DNA of 64,000 nucleotides from Tetradesmus obliquus. Lineage: Eukaryota; Chlorophyta; Chlorophyceae; Sphaeropleales; Scenedesmaceae. Of the stretch, positions 1 to 12,200 are shown piece by piece (positions within the stretch are counted from its first letter, which is position 1; each line of letters starts with the position of its first letter). The position numbers were made by a program, and so were the translations under genes. The notes beneath the pieces were generated by a model. That model worked only from the letters and a program-made list of their open reading frames with translations, searched no databases and was not told where the DNA came from. The DNA is taken from the NCBI GenBank assembly GCA_030272155.1, contig CP126202.1:1798001-1862000 (forward strand), given 5' to 3'.

Positions 1-466
1 GTGGAGCTCCCACATGTACAGTTGTTCAGAAGGGGGGGGGGGTGTTGCCAGTGGCATGGGTCAGGCCTGCCAGGCCATGCCACACTGGCAGTTGAGTGAA
101 GAGACACAGCGAGCACCGGCGCTGTCCGTGCTGCTGCATGGCGACCTATTGCTTGTGAACTGTTTGTTGATTAGCAGATCTGCGGTCCGAGCAGCGGCTC
201 GTGTCGTGCTATGGCGCGAGTGCCTGTGGTTCGCATCTCGAGTGACACTGATGACAAGCATTCTGGCTGAGATCCCTGCCGGTTAGGCACCACCCACTTG
301 TGGTTCTCGCTGACCTGTCCAAAGTTTCACTTGTAAATGTGGCGAAGTTCACGTTGCTGACACAGGACCCCATAAAAGCTGCCTCTTACTTTTATTGACC
401 ACCATAGATAAATGACAACAGTGCATGTTTCAGTGCCACAGTCGGACTCTGGCCAGCATACATCCC
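1..466. other. No gene seen; downstream of CobB-BtuF
   Basis: Holds a run of ten G near position 33. No open frame has coding character and no clear poly(A) signal for the minus-strand gene is present. Confidence 0.5.
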
Positions 467-2196
467 TCAACCACTGGCAGCTGACTTATGGAATGGCTGC
501 ACACTAACAGGGCGCCAGCTGACAGCCCCCTCCTCCGACACAGAGAGCAGCTTTAGCACAAGCGAGCCGTGTTGCTGCTGCTGCTGCTGCTGCTGTTGCT
601 GTTGAAATCCATCCTCACCGCCATCTCCACTACCGCAATTGCTACTGCTGCTGCTGCTGTCACTGCACCCTCCATACAGCAGCTCTGCCAGCAGCTCCAC
701 CCCATCCCACAACCTAGGGCCTGGCCTGCTGAACAGGCCATGGTCAACGACATAAGTTTGACCAGATCTGACAGCTGCCAGGGCAGCAAAGCCAGGCTGC
801 TGAGTCAGCAATAACACATCAGGCATGGCTGCTGCAGGGCTGCGGCTGCAGGGCGACAGCAGCAGCACGTCCGGGGCCCATGCAACAATCTGCAGCAGCA
901 AACGTTTTGCCAAGACAAACAGTAGCAATGGCAGCAGTGGCAGCAGTCGACATGTTGAAATGAAAGTCACAGAAAGCCAAAGACAAGCAGCTTGGCTGTG
1001 CAACAGCTCAAGTTACAACTGTGCAGGCAAGAGCTTGTTGGAACTGAGCCAGGGGTGCTTGCTTCATTTGAACTGCTGAAGGCAGTGTTTAGCAAGCCTA
1101 CAAACTGTAGAAAGCCGGCTCATTGAAGGTTGGCCAACAGGCTCACCTGCTGCCATGTGATGCGATCAGGGCTGTCACCCGGCTGCTGCCCATAAGCGTC
1201 AGCAGCGCCCGCTGCCGCCTTCACATTTGGCATGCGACTAAACCCTGCACAGCTGCCGTGCAGGGAGCTTGTCTGACACCCAAGTCACTGCAAGAGATCA
1301 TATCTGAGATCATAACTGCTCACCTGCTGCCATGTGATGCGAGCAGGGCTGTCACCAGGCTGCTGCCCAGAAGCATCAGCAGCGCCCGCTGCCGCCTTCA
1401 CATCAGGCAGCCACTGCCCACCAAGCACCAGAGGGTTTAGCCCCTCCAGGGACAAAACCCTGGGAGGCTGGAGCCACACACGCTGCTGCAGGGGCTGCTG
1501 CTGCTGCTGCTGGTGGTTCTGGTGCTTGTTGCAGCCTTGGTTGATCGATGCCAGCTCACTACTGCTGCCGCCGTCATTAGCGGTGCCTCCACCGCAGCTA
1601 CTGCCGCTGCAACAACTGCTTTCAACACTATAGGTGGCACCAGCCGCTTTTGTGCCTGGCAGCATATAAGCACTAGCTGTACATGCAGCAGTGACAGCAG
1701 CAGCAGCAGGGCAGGCTGCAGCTACCCTGGCTGCCACCTTTACCAGCCTCTGCTGCAGCTGCTCCACCAATTCAACTGCTGCCTCAACTGCGCCTGCTGC
1801 ACGCCCAACTGCCAGAATGCTGTCTAGAACCTCCGCCAGGGTTTTGGGGTGCAGCACTAAAACCTGTGTGGTGCTGTGGTTTAGGCCCGCCTGCTGCAGG
1901 GCTTTGCAGACTAAGCTGCAGTTTGCGTCACATGTGCCGCACGCATCCTGCAAGGCACATGATGACAGCATGGAGCATAACAAAAACAAAGGATGTCAAT
2001 GTAATGACATGACATGAGCCTTTTCTGGCTCCTTTTGTGGGTGGGCCTGTGGCCCTACTTTGGTAGCTGGTGAGGTGCACAGGAGTCTTCACTGCAGAAG
2101 CACCACACTCTCAGCTCATGCAGTTGCTGAAGCAACCAAGGAGTTCACGCTGTGAGTCAACACTGTTGCGCCTGTTGCTAGCTGCTAGCTAGTCGC

Positions 2197-2227
<31 letters not shown>

Positions 2228-2447
2228 CACCAGCCCGCTGCCGTGCTCACACTGTTGTGTGACAACTTGTGTATGTTACTAACAACTAACAAGTCCTGCC
2301 ACTGCCGGTGCTGCTGCTGCTGCTGCTGCTGCCGCACCTGTGTCAGCACCAGGCCAGGCCGCTGCTGTGCCAGTAGCTGCGCGTCAACCTCAAAAGGGCT
2401 GCTGCCTGACGCCTTGAAGCCCTGCAGCCAGCAGCAGCAGTAGCGGC

Positions 2448-2492
<45 letters not shown>

Positions 2493-3289
2493 AATATATG
2501 GATGTTCAACCCTTCAGCGCCGGCTGCACTGCCCTCCCTCTCTTGCTCAAACAGGGCTGCAGTGTACTCTGCAGCACCAACAGCAACATGCTGAGGTGAC
2601 CAGGGGCACATAAACATGCACGCAGGTAGTACTCCAGTTTAATGCACATGCAAAACAAAAGGATTCGTAGCAGTCTCAGCTGCATGTTCAAGTACATCAG
2701 CTGTGGCTCGTCCCAACGCAAACACCAACCTGCATTGCAGCCTCGATCTCATCTGATGTCATCGCATCAACATCAATCAGCGACCGCACTGCCACAGGCT
2801 TGCCTCGCGCTTCAGGCGGGTAGTCACAAAACCCTGACACACCAACCACCCGGGACCCTAAACCCAGGGCATACAGGATCTCGGTACCGCTTGGCAGCAA
2901 CGACACAATCCTGTCACTCCTGCTGCTGCTGCTGCTGCTGCTGCCGCCGCCAATTTGTACTGCATGGCTTGGCGTGCTGCTGCTGCTAGCCTCACAGCTG
3001 CGGCTGCAGCATAGACAGTTCTGCACACTTACTGCTGCAGCAAAGCTGCTGTTGCTGCCAGCAGCAGCAGCAGCAGCAGCGGCATGCTGAGGTGGCAGCA
3101 GCACCTCCCCGCTTTCTGCTGTTGCAACGCTGCTGCTGCAGCACTGTTCAACAAAGGCAGCAGCAAGCGCAGGGCAGCCCCCAAAGTGCAGGTGCACATA
3201 GCTTGCAAGCACATTGCAAATGCTGTACCCTTCGGGCTCTGGCTCAGCTCCTGGCAGCACCTTCAGCAGCTGATACGTGTGCCGCAAGC

Positions 3290-3328
<39 letters not shown>

Positions 3329-4035
3329 GCTGTGTGTCCGTGGAGAGTGCTACAGGTACTGCTGCTGCCGCTGAACCATCTGCGCTGTTGCTGGCTGCTG
3401 CTGCTGCTGCTGCTGCTGCTGATGCCTCCTGAGCCACAACCTCACTGAAGTGGTACAGCTGCCCCCGAGCTGTCACCCCAGCAGGAAACAGAGGGCTGGC
3501 ATCTAACACCTGAACCTCAACATACCCCATCTTCATGCCTCCCATGCGGATGCTGAAAGGCAGCACACCAGCAAGCGGCACCAGCTGCTCCTGCTTTTGT
3601 TTGAATGTGCTGCTGCTGCTGCTGCTGCTGCTGCTGTCAGTGCTTGCTGCAACTCCAGCGTCTGGCTGCTGCTGCTTTGGGCTGCATGTTGATGCCTTAC
3701 CGTTTGCAAGGTTGCTGCTGCTGCTGCTGCTAGGCTGCTGCTGCTGCAGCACCCCTTTGCTCAGGTATATCAGCCCCCCACACTCCGCATACACCACCCC
3801 TCCAGCAGCAGCAAATGTGCGCAGCTGCTGCAGCAGCGCTGCGTTGCTGCTCAACTGCTGCAGATGCTGCTCGGGATACCCCCCACCCACATAGACTCCA
3901 GAAATGCCAGCTGGCAGTGAAGCATCTTTCAGGGGGCTGAAGTGTACTAGATCAGCACCTGCTGCTTGCAGCAGCGTCAGGTTGTCATGATAGTAGAAGC
4001 AGAAGGCTTCGTCACGCGCTACTGCTATCCTGCAC

Positions 4036-4079
<44 letters not shown>

Positions 4080-5648
4080 GCTGCCATTGCTGTCAATATG
4101 TGCTACGGCTTTCGCGTGTTCAGCAGCACTGCATGTTGGCACTGGTACAGCAACATCATCCGGAGACTCAGATTGCGTAGCTGCGGGAGTTTCTGCATCA
4201 GCTGCTGCTGCTGCTGCTGCTGCTGTTGCAGGGGGTGGCGGTACAGCTGCTGTTGCTGCTAGCTGCAGCAGCAGCTCCAGGTCTGTGTGCTGCTGCACAA
4301 GCCTGCCCAGCCGCTGAACATACTCAGGCACCTGCTGCTGCTGCTGCTGCTTCTTGTCATTTCCCAACTTATCCTGCTGCTGCTGCTGCTGCTCGTGTGG
4401 CATGGTGAGGCCCAGGTGCCGCTCAGGCACAGCCACAGCCGCATCCTGCAGGCAGCAACGCAAAGCAGGGCTGGTTCTTTCACAGAATTGCAGTCTGCGA
4501 CACACTCATGTGCATCCCACGGAAGCAACACAGCAGCTTATGGTGATGTTGCACGCAACCAGCAGCTCAGTGAGACCAATTTCCATGTGCTCTGTATGGC
4601 CCTGCAGCTCTCTGCTCAGTGCAAGCCAGCCAAATGTCAGATTGTTTTCCACCGCATCACAAGGCTGCGTTCTAGTCCTATGTGTAACGCTGCAGTGAAT
4701 GGTGAAGCACAATCCCAACAGCTCTGAGCGCAGCAAGTGCAGCAGCCAGCTGCTGTGGCGACCCCACTAGTGTACTGCCTACCTTGGGTATGCATCCGAG
4801 CACCTGTACTGCTGCCAGGCCAACTGCACCACGCGGCTGCTGCTGCTGCTGCTTGTTCTCCTGTGCAGCAGCTGCTGCTGCTGCTGGTGCTGCTGCTGCT
4901 GCCAGCGCCTCCTTCAGCCACACCCCATGTGCAGCACTGCCCACTTTGTTCAGCAGCAGGCCCCTCAGGTTCAAATCCTGGTCAAACTCTGCGTAGCCTT
5001 TGACCAGCGCTGCTACAGACCGTGCCATGGCCCAGCAGTCAACCACCAGCACCACTGGAGCACCCAGCCACTTGGCAATCTGCAGCAGCAGCAGCAGAAG
5101 CACCAGCAGCAGCACCAGCAGAAGCATGCACAGAAGAGGCAAATGACATAAGCATTGGCGCATCTGCGCACTTACCAGAACTCAAGACATAACACCTGGC
5201 TCTCAGCACAAGCACCTGCTGCATATTCAGATGTACCACAGCGGCAGCAGCTGCTGCCAGCCACATAGCAGCCTGCCTTCCAGTAACCCTGCTGTTGCTG
5301 CTTGTCAGTTGGCATCATACAAAGCAGTACAAGCAGCTCTGCTGTTTCCCGCAGGCTGCAGGAAAGCAAGCGGCTACCTGTGCTGTCCTGCTGTCTGCAT
5401 GGAACCAACAGTGCTGTACAAGCAGCTGTTTCCTGCAGGCTGCAGGGAAGCACGCGGCTCATCTGTGCTGTGCTGCCGTCTGCATGGAACCAACAGTGCT
5501 TTACAAGCAGCAAATTCCTGCAGGCTGCAGGGAAGCATGCGGCTACCTGTGCTGTGCTGCCGTCCTCGCTGCTGCCGTCCCTGCTGTCAAACAAGCCCAT
5601 CACTCCCTCCACCACAGCAATGTCAGCATCTGCGGTGTGCCTGCACGC

Positions 5649-5687
<39 letters not shown>

Positions 5688-7073
5688 CTGTCACATGCAG
5701 CATTCATGACCACATATGATGCCAGCATCTACAACGCATCATCAAAAAATAAGGTTGCTCCAGGAGCAGTGGCTCAGCCCATGTGTCACTTACACCAAGC
5801 CGTTGTGTTGCTTTGACCACGCTCATGTCATGTTTGACCAGGCATGGGTTTGCTTGCTCACCTACGGAAGGTGTCCAGCACCTGCTGATGTGTCTATAAC
5901 AGTATTTATGCACTCGGCCTAGCCATTTGTCGCGTCAAATGGCTAGGTGCTTTTGTGTTAGTTTGACCAGGCACATGTCATGTCTGACCCGGCGTAAGTG
6001 TGCTTGCACACCTGTGGAAGGTGTCCAGCACCCGCTGACGTGTCAGCATCCAGCCATGTATAAGATAGCATGAGAGTACTGGTTCATGTGCAACACTTTG
6101 GGGACTACACCACTGGTTGAAGCCTTGAAGCCCAAGAAGGCCGAGTAATTGAACCATAAAACCCGCATCTCCCTTTCCAGACATGACTATTAGCCAGCCG
6201 AACAGGACCAATACCTCCGTGCTACTGTTCGCCGGATTACATACAGTAGTCGATTTGTCTCTTTTGCTGGCTCACCTGTGGAAGGTGTCCAGCACCTGCT
6301 GGCTTCACTTCAAATGGCTAGGTGTTTTTGTGTCGCTTTGACCAGGCACTTGTCATGTTTGATCAGTCACATGTCATGTTTGACCATACCTGTGGAAGGT
6401 GTCCAGCACCTGCTGACGTGTCAGCATCCAGCCATCAAGGTTGATGGAGGGCCGGCCAGTAGCTGCAGCGTGGTGCATAGGGTCTAGGAAGTCAGGCCCA
6501 ACCTTGAACCCTTGCACAACAAGGCCTTGCTGCCTGCAGGAAAGATGTTGGTGCAGCATTTCAGAGGATAGCATGCTAGGATGTGTGCCCCAACAACGCA
6601 GCATCTACAGTTTTGCGGCTGTGGTGTGTGTATGCTTGTTATGGGAGCCACTGAGCTGCGGCTGCGGGTGCACTAGTGTGCCTATGATGCGTTGATAACT
6701 TGTGCATGTGCTTTGCACTTGCACGTAGATGCTCCTGATGAGCCTGGTTGTATTGTTGAATGCCAAGGTGCCAAGCAGGGCTGTCACGTAGCACAGCAGC
6801 CACAACAGCAGCAGCAGCTTGTGCCTGGCAGCTGTTGAAAAGTGTGGATTTCGGCAAACTTCTAAAACTGTGATATCGATAGGTTGCCAGCCTGCAACCA
6901 TATCTTTGCAGACATGCCTTGTTGGTCTTAGCTTGTGAAGTAATGCCTGCAGCAGCAGCAGCAGTACCACTGCCATGCTGCAGTGCAGCACACCTGAGCG
7001 CCTGCATCACTCCCGTCGCCAGCGACGTCTTCCCCACGCCACTGTGCGTGCCCGCAATCACAATGACCTTCAT
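467..7073 (-). CDS. CobB/CbiA-type cobyrinate a,c-diamide synthase fused to a BtuF-like corrinoid-binding domain
   Basis: Eight exons, all in phase: 6994-7073, 6390-6533, 5547-5640, 4783-5079, 2730-4445, 2338-2421, 1324-1947, 467-889; about 1153 residues. The N-terminus has the P-loop GTHSGVGKT (residues 8-16), then FKVGPDFLDPMHH and VVEGVMGLFD, then a VVLVVD/LLLNKVG block, as in CobB/CbiA ATP-dependent amidotransferases. Exon 5 has the PERHLGL motif and a class I glutamine amidotransferase domain with the putative nucleophile Cys in YAECGG (about residue 440) and YVHLHFG near its end. The family motif RGHEFHYS is changed to RGQLYHFS. From about residue 722 the protein becomes BtuF-like: VSLLPSGTEIL, then RPGLVLTQ, CGTCDANC, PDVLLLSPC. 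The known family reaction is glutamine-dependent amidation of the corrin a and c side chains; BtuF proteins bind corrinoids. Long poly-Gln, poly-Ala and poly-Ser runs interrupt the catalytic domain. A further in-phase intron near 2900-3040 inside exon 5 is possible. Substrate and location are unknown. Confidence 0.85.
1131..1223. repeat. Partial copy of the end of CobB-BtuF exon 7
   Basis: About 90 bases closely match the donor end of exon 7 at 1321-1413, including the CAGGTGAGC-type splice site. The copy lies in the following intron, 190 bases away. Confidence 0.8.
2448..2490. repeat. CAG microsatellite in CobB-BtuF intron 5
   Basis: (CAG)n on the plus strand, i.e. (CTG)n on the transcript, 27 bases upstream of the acceptor of exon 6. 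Confidence 0.9.
5373..5546. repeat. Copies of the end of CobB-BtuF exon 3
   Basis: Two additional copies, about 85 bases apart, of the exon 3 donor end (real donor at 5546/5547) plus intron sequence. Both contain the same ATGGAACCAACAGTGCT-like intron segment on the plus strand. Confidence 0.8.
5650..5687. repeat. CAG microsatellite before the CobB-BtuF exon 3 acceptor
   Basis: (CAG)n on the plus strand; the transcript has (CTG)n ending about 10 bases before the splice acceptor. Confidence 0.9.
5858..6300. repeat. Copies of the end of CobB-BtuF exon 2
   Basis: Three partial copies (near 5861, 6010 and 6271) of the exon 2 donor end, whose real version is at 6388-6430. The longest, at 6010-6058, still encodes GWMLTRQRVLDTFHR. 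All sit in intron 2 and share flanking TTTGACC-rich sequence. Confidence 0.85.
5918..5947. repeat. Perfect 12-base inverted repeat
   Basis: Arms 5918-5929 and 5936-5947 (CCTAGCCATTTG and its complement) around a 6-base loop, inside intron 2 of the CobB-BtuF gene. The right arm with its flank recurs near 6306. Confidence 0.75.
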
Positions 7074-7499
7074 GGCTGCCTGATTGCTGCCTTATAACGC
7101 CAATGCAGCACCGTCCTGTGTTTGGTGCGTCCGTCGCAGATGTCGCACTCTATCGCGCAGAATCCGCGGCATCGACGCATATGATCATTGAATTTGCTGT
7201 CATGTACACGTTGCTAGCTGAGCGACATCAATCCTTGACACCGACAAGCAGCTACTGCCAACCAGGTGACTGGTCAGTGACATGGCGTGGCATATCTTCC
7301 CACGTCGTCCGATTCTTTCATGTATAACCGCGTTAGTATAATCGTTTTGCACTAGCACATTCCACCTCACAGACAACAGGCAGTCACCATGGCAGGGGAG
7401 GTGCAAAAAGTGTTCAATGTTACCTGGATCTGTTGACCAGTGGCAAATTTCATCTGAATCCAATGCACTACACCATCTCATGCCAGGCTGCTGGCCACT

Positions 7500-8204
7500 T
7501 CAATGCACCAACAAACCAGTTTCAGTAGACCTGCCAAGGGCTGCCATCCGCAGACCCCTGCAAGCTCCTGCACTCAAGTATAACATGTTCCCAGCCAGCC
7601 AAAACCAACACAAGGCCACCGCAAACATCTCCTCACATTGCGTTGCTGCCTCTGCTGCGGCCATGCAGGATCCCAAAAAGCCATTTGTATGCCAGGCCAT
7701 GTGCAGGCCTGGAGCTTTTTGGCCCCGCACGGCGTGTATTGCAATGGCTGCTGCAGCGGCATGCCCAGCTGACACCCCAGACAGGGCCAGTATGCAGATA
7801 TATGCTGCAGCATCCGCCCACAGCAGCCATGCACACAGAGCATGCAACAGCTGTCCCCTCCTGACCGACTGAGCACGCCCATGCGTTGTGCGTTCAAAGC
7901 CGTTCGCCACCCGACACAGACACCAAGCAAGCAACATGCACACCTGCAAAAGCAGTGCACCGGTTTCAGCTGGCAAGGCCAGCACACCAGACACTGCTTT
8001 GTACACTACATCTGCCTGGCCAATGTAAATGCGCCACATATGTACAGCAGCCAAACTCAACTCAACTGGAGATTGAGCTGAGTTGAGAGCCGCAGGCCGC
8101 ACTAAAAAGGCACAGGCACACCCAGCCATGTACACCGTGACCCAGTGCAGCAAGCAGCAGCAGCGCACTGCACAGCTGCTGCTGGTGACACCGTCCAGTA
8201 GCAT
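7500..8204 (-). CDS. Possible hydrophobic membrane protein, unrecognised
   Basis: An uninterrupted 234-codon reading frame without low-complexity repeats. It is rich in Leu, Ala, Cys and Trp, with about four or five hydrophobic stretches that could span a membrane (for example around LLLQVCMLLAWCLC and ALCWFWLAGNMLYL). A second Met at residue 26 could be the start. I recognise no family and see no intron signals. It lies between the mannanase gene and the CobB-BtuF gene on the same strand. It may be a chance frame in GC-rich DNA, or one exon of a larger gene. Confidence 0.3.
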   Translation of the reverse strand: MLLDGVTSSSCAVRCCCLLHWVTVYMAGCACAFLVRPAALNSAQSPVELSLAAVHMWRIYIGQADVVYKAVSGVLALPAETGALLLQVCMLLAWCLCRVANGFERTTHGRAQSVRRGQLLHALCAWLLWADAAAYICILALSGVSAGHAAAAAIAIHAVRGQKAPGLHMAWHTNGFLGSCMAAAEAATQCEEMFAVALCWFWLAGNMLYLSAGACRGLRMAALGRSTETGLLVH

Positions 8205-9221
8205 TCACGCACTAAATTGCCGCATTGTTGATCCGGTCCAGGGGCCATAGAGTGTGCAGCATTGCAGCTCTGTAATGGTTTTTATATGACACCCACCCCA
8301 CCCCACCTACACCCTAGCCCCCCAAGCAGCACTACTGCATCACCTGTGTGCCCGACCTACATGGCATAGTATACTGACGTGCCATGCATGTGCATGCGGT
8401 GCATCATCAGTGCAGTAAGCCAGGCATTCACCGGAACTGCAGAACAGGGCACACACGTATGCAGGTGGCTTGCACTGCATCCAGATGCAGTGAGATATGC
8501 AGCCATGCGACATGACAGGCTGGCACGTTGCCTTTGCTTGCACCACACAGGTAGTGCTGCTGCACCTTCCGGGAAGAAGGTGCACAAGCCGCACAGCCGC
8601 AGGCATGCGACAACAGACTAACAGCATATATAGAAGTTCATGCGGCTCCTCAGAGAGCTGCGGCTGCTGTCCCGGCACAGCAGTGCACACATCCAGAACC
8701 CCACAGCCCCGCCTGCTCCCCAACCCTGGCACCAACAGAGTCCCCTGCACTGTGCCATTGCTGCACTAGGGCCAGCAATGTCCAGTGCTGTTCATGGTGC
8801 GCATCCCCAACCCCCGCCCGTGAAACAGCAGATGATCCTGAGCGCTGCTCTCGGCACAGAAGCACAAATGGGCCCAAACACCAGTGGCCCAGCACACAAG
8901 TGCTGCTGAATCACTCTGCATTGCATACAGCCGCCTTGCTCCATCACAGAAACTCGCCACACAACACAAAGACGCCACTTCCGGCTTTTGGCACATCATC
9001 CAAGCCAATCAGCCGCATTGCTTTGGGGCAACAGCCTGAACACACGCCTGCGGACACACTGCACAAGACTTCACACATAATGTCACAGCCGTTGCTGCCA
9101 AGCTGCGTTTAAACCGACCTGGCAGCAGCTTCAGCTTGCGGCACTCCATTAGAACCAGCCAGGCAGTCGCCAAGCTCCCGCCAGCTGCGCCAATTCTCAG
9201 ATCAAGCAAACCGCAAGCCAA
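8205..9221. other. Intergenic, nothing recognised
   Basis: Short overlapping frames on both strands, Cys/His-rich and without splice-consistent joins. A CCCACCCCACC-type C-rich stretch lies near 8290. Confidence 0.45.
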
Positions 9222-9283
9222 GCTGCTGTTGCTGCTGCTCTTGCTGCTGCTGTTGCTGCTGCTTTTGCTTTTGCTGCTGCTGC
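9222..9283. repeat. Imperfect CTG tract next to the mannanase stop codon
   Basis: CTG/TTG/CTT-type triplets directly after the stop in transcript direction, where they read as CAG-like. Confidence 0.85.
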
Positions 9284-12200
9284 TTACGCAGACCTGCGCA
9301 GCTTCTTGGCGGACGGCGTGGTGCAGCCCTCAGGGAAGGCACCAGTGCCGGGCTTGCAGCAGGCCGCCTTGGTGGGGAACACCAGCGCCTTGCCAGCCTT
9401 CAGGTCATCAGCCAGCTTGCTGCCAATGTCATCGGCCTTAGCGGGCGCCTTGGCAAAGTAGGCGGTGGCTGCTGCCGGCACGTTGGCGCAGTTGCGCTCG
9501 CCGGAGGCCTGGTCCAGCGTGCCGAACCACGCGCCCAGGTTGCACTCAGGCCTAGGGGGCACGCTGTTCATCTTGCGCTTCATGAACTCGGAATGGTCCT
9601 GGATGACAGCCATGGTGGAGTCGGAGTCGTCCACGCCGTACGGCCCGCGCGCATCCTGGCCGTCAAACACGGGGATAGCCAGCTTCCAGAACAGCGAGCC
9701 GGCGATCGGCTGCTTGCCGTCGATGGCCTTCTCAACGGATGCATAGGTGGACTGGTAGATGGGGTCGCGCAGCTGCTGGATCATCCACTCGGTCTGCTGG
9801 TCGGCGTTGAGCTTCTTGCCGAACTCCTCAAACATGATGGGCTTGGAGCCGGAGGAGAGGTTGGCGCCGGCAGTCATGTGCGACTGCACCCACTTGTCCA
9901 GGAAGGCGGGGATCTTGTCCTGCAGGGGCAGAAAGAAAAGGAGTTGGCGGCAGCTTGTAAGCTTCGATCCAAAGGTTCTGGACAGTTGCGGAAGGTTGTG
10001 TGGCTGGCGCACAAGTTCCTGCAAGCTGTGCACAACGACACAGACCACGGCATGCACTGCTGACCTGTCACACTGCCTGCATCTGCGGACCCCAAGGCTG
10101 CCCTGCTAGCTTTGCTGCCGACATGCAGCACCGAGCATCTGCGCGCACCTGGGGGAGCATCCAGTTGTCAGGCCACGCGTGCACGGTCGCAAAGTCGATG
10201 TTGGGCAGGTTGGTGTTCATCACAAAGTCCTGGCCCAGCTCGCGCGCCCACGCCTGCGGGTTGTACTGCATCAGCTGCGGCGTGCTGTCGCCGTAGAAGC
10301 CCTCCGAGCCAATGGTGATGAGGTGGTTGGGGTCCAGGCTGCGCACGTGCGTGGACATCTCAGCCAGCCAGTTCTGGAAGCGCTTGTTGCAGTCCTTGTT
10401 GGACGCCAGCCACGACTCGCAGCGAGGCTCGTTGATGAGGTTCCACGCAATGATGGTGGGGTCGTCGCGGTACACGCGCCTGCAGGAAACACGAAGACAG
10501 ATGAAGGCCTGAGGTCAAACCAAAGCAGCATGCACAGGGTTCTCAAGATGCTGCTGCTGTACAAAAGGACAATGTGCTGCAACTGCCAGCAACCGGCTAC
10601 AAGTGCTCCCCTACAAGGCATGCCAGCAGCCCTGCCTGCAGGACTGCTGCTCTGCCAAGCTCTGCTCACCCGTTGATGCTGTTGTTCCTGTTGACGAGGA
10701 ATGCCACGTGGTTCTTGTAGAACTTCTTCGCGTCGGGGTCCGAGAAGAACAGCGCGTGGCGCTCCGTCTCGTAGCGCTTCAGCTCCTCGCCAGCGGGGCC
10801 GGTGCCGTAGATGGCAGCGGTGGGGTCGCCCACCAGGTCCTTGAAGGGAGAGGCCAGCGTGCGGTTGGGGGCAGTGGAGGACCTGTAGAAGTGAAACAAA
10901 CAGCACACGATGGTGATGCAGGGGAGTGATGCAGGATGATGAGCAGACGGCGTAGCTGGCCTGCGCTAGGGCAGCCATGTCTGTGCACGCGGGGGTTGAA
11001 CATAGGACCTTTGCAGGAACCCTCCAGCTGCTGTAAGAGCATCACTGCTGCCATCAGTTGCTCGCCCTGCACCGCCTGCCTCACGTACCGCTAGCAGCAA
11101 CACCCAGCAGCCGCACCGCCACTCACCAGTCCACGTACTGGTCCACGCCGTTGTAGTACTTCCAGTTGTCGATGAACGACAGGATCACCTGCAGGCCGTA
11201 CTTGCGTGCCGTCTCCAGCACAAAGTCCAGCGACTTGAGGCCACGCTCGTCGTACTTGCCGGGAGCCACCTGCAGGACACACCATTGCAGGAAACAACAA
11301 GCGCAGCAGGGAAGGGGTCAGGGCTATGTTGCAGCTGCTTGCGAGGCTGCTGCAGCATGTCAGTGATGCACAAGAATGAAGCGGTTGCGTATGTTGCATA
11401 TGTTGCTGCTGTTAAGTATGTTGCGCTGTGCTGGTGCTGCTGCAGCTGGCTCAGCAACCACTGCGAAGCAGTATGCTTGCACGCATAGGCGTTTACAGGC
11501 AGAAACACGCCGGACCAGACCTAAAGGTGTGGCAACATGTGAGCTGCTGCGCTGCTGCCTCTCCTGCAAGGCGCACCTGGAAGGGGTACAGTGCTGTGGT
11601 GGTGTGTGCCCACATGCGGACTGTGTTGATGCCGCGTGCTGCAGCCGACCGCAGAGTGTCGTCAACAATCTGTGCTCCAGACCGGTCACCTGCACAATAA
11701 AATGTTGACAACGTCAGGAGCAAGCACCAATAACACATCAGGGATCCTTAACAGCAACCCAAACCATTGTCCCAACAACTGCCTGCGGCAACAGCTGGGG
11801 TTGTACCAACAACTGGAAGCCACAGATGCAACTGACGTAACAGGCTGCTGGCAGCTGCATAAGGTGCGTTTCTAAATCAAAGGCTTGTATAGTTCGCTGG
11901 CGAGCAACTATGGGAGTCCGGTGCACCCATTGCTGCTTGGCGCTCGTGTATCAGCTGCTTGCCGCGGCAGCCACGCGGTTGTTGCTACTGCTGCACTCCT
12001 CAACCACTGCGGCAAAGGCTCCTAGCATGCTGCTGTTGCTTGCAGGAATCCCACCAGACATGCAGCAAATCACCATCAAAGACAGTGAAACAGAAACGGC
12101 ACAAGAATGCTGCTGCAGCTAGTCCATGCACTGTTTGGCGCTGCACAGCGTTGTACGCACCGACTGTCTCTGCACGACGGGATACCATTGCTGCTTCTAC

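Noticed and set aside
467-7073. Bacterial contamination as the source of the CobB-BtuF gene
   Set aside because: The gene has eight phase-consistent spliceosomal exons, the same CAG/CTG tracts and the same echoes as its neighbours.
8340-8750. 136-codon minus-strand ORF
   Set aside because: No hydrophobic or domain pattern, and equally long frames overlap it on both strands.
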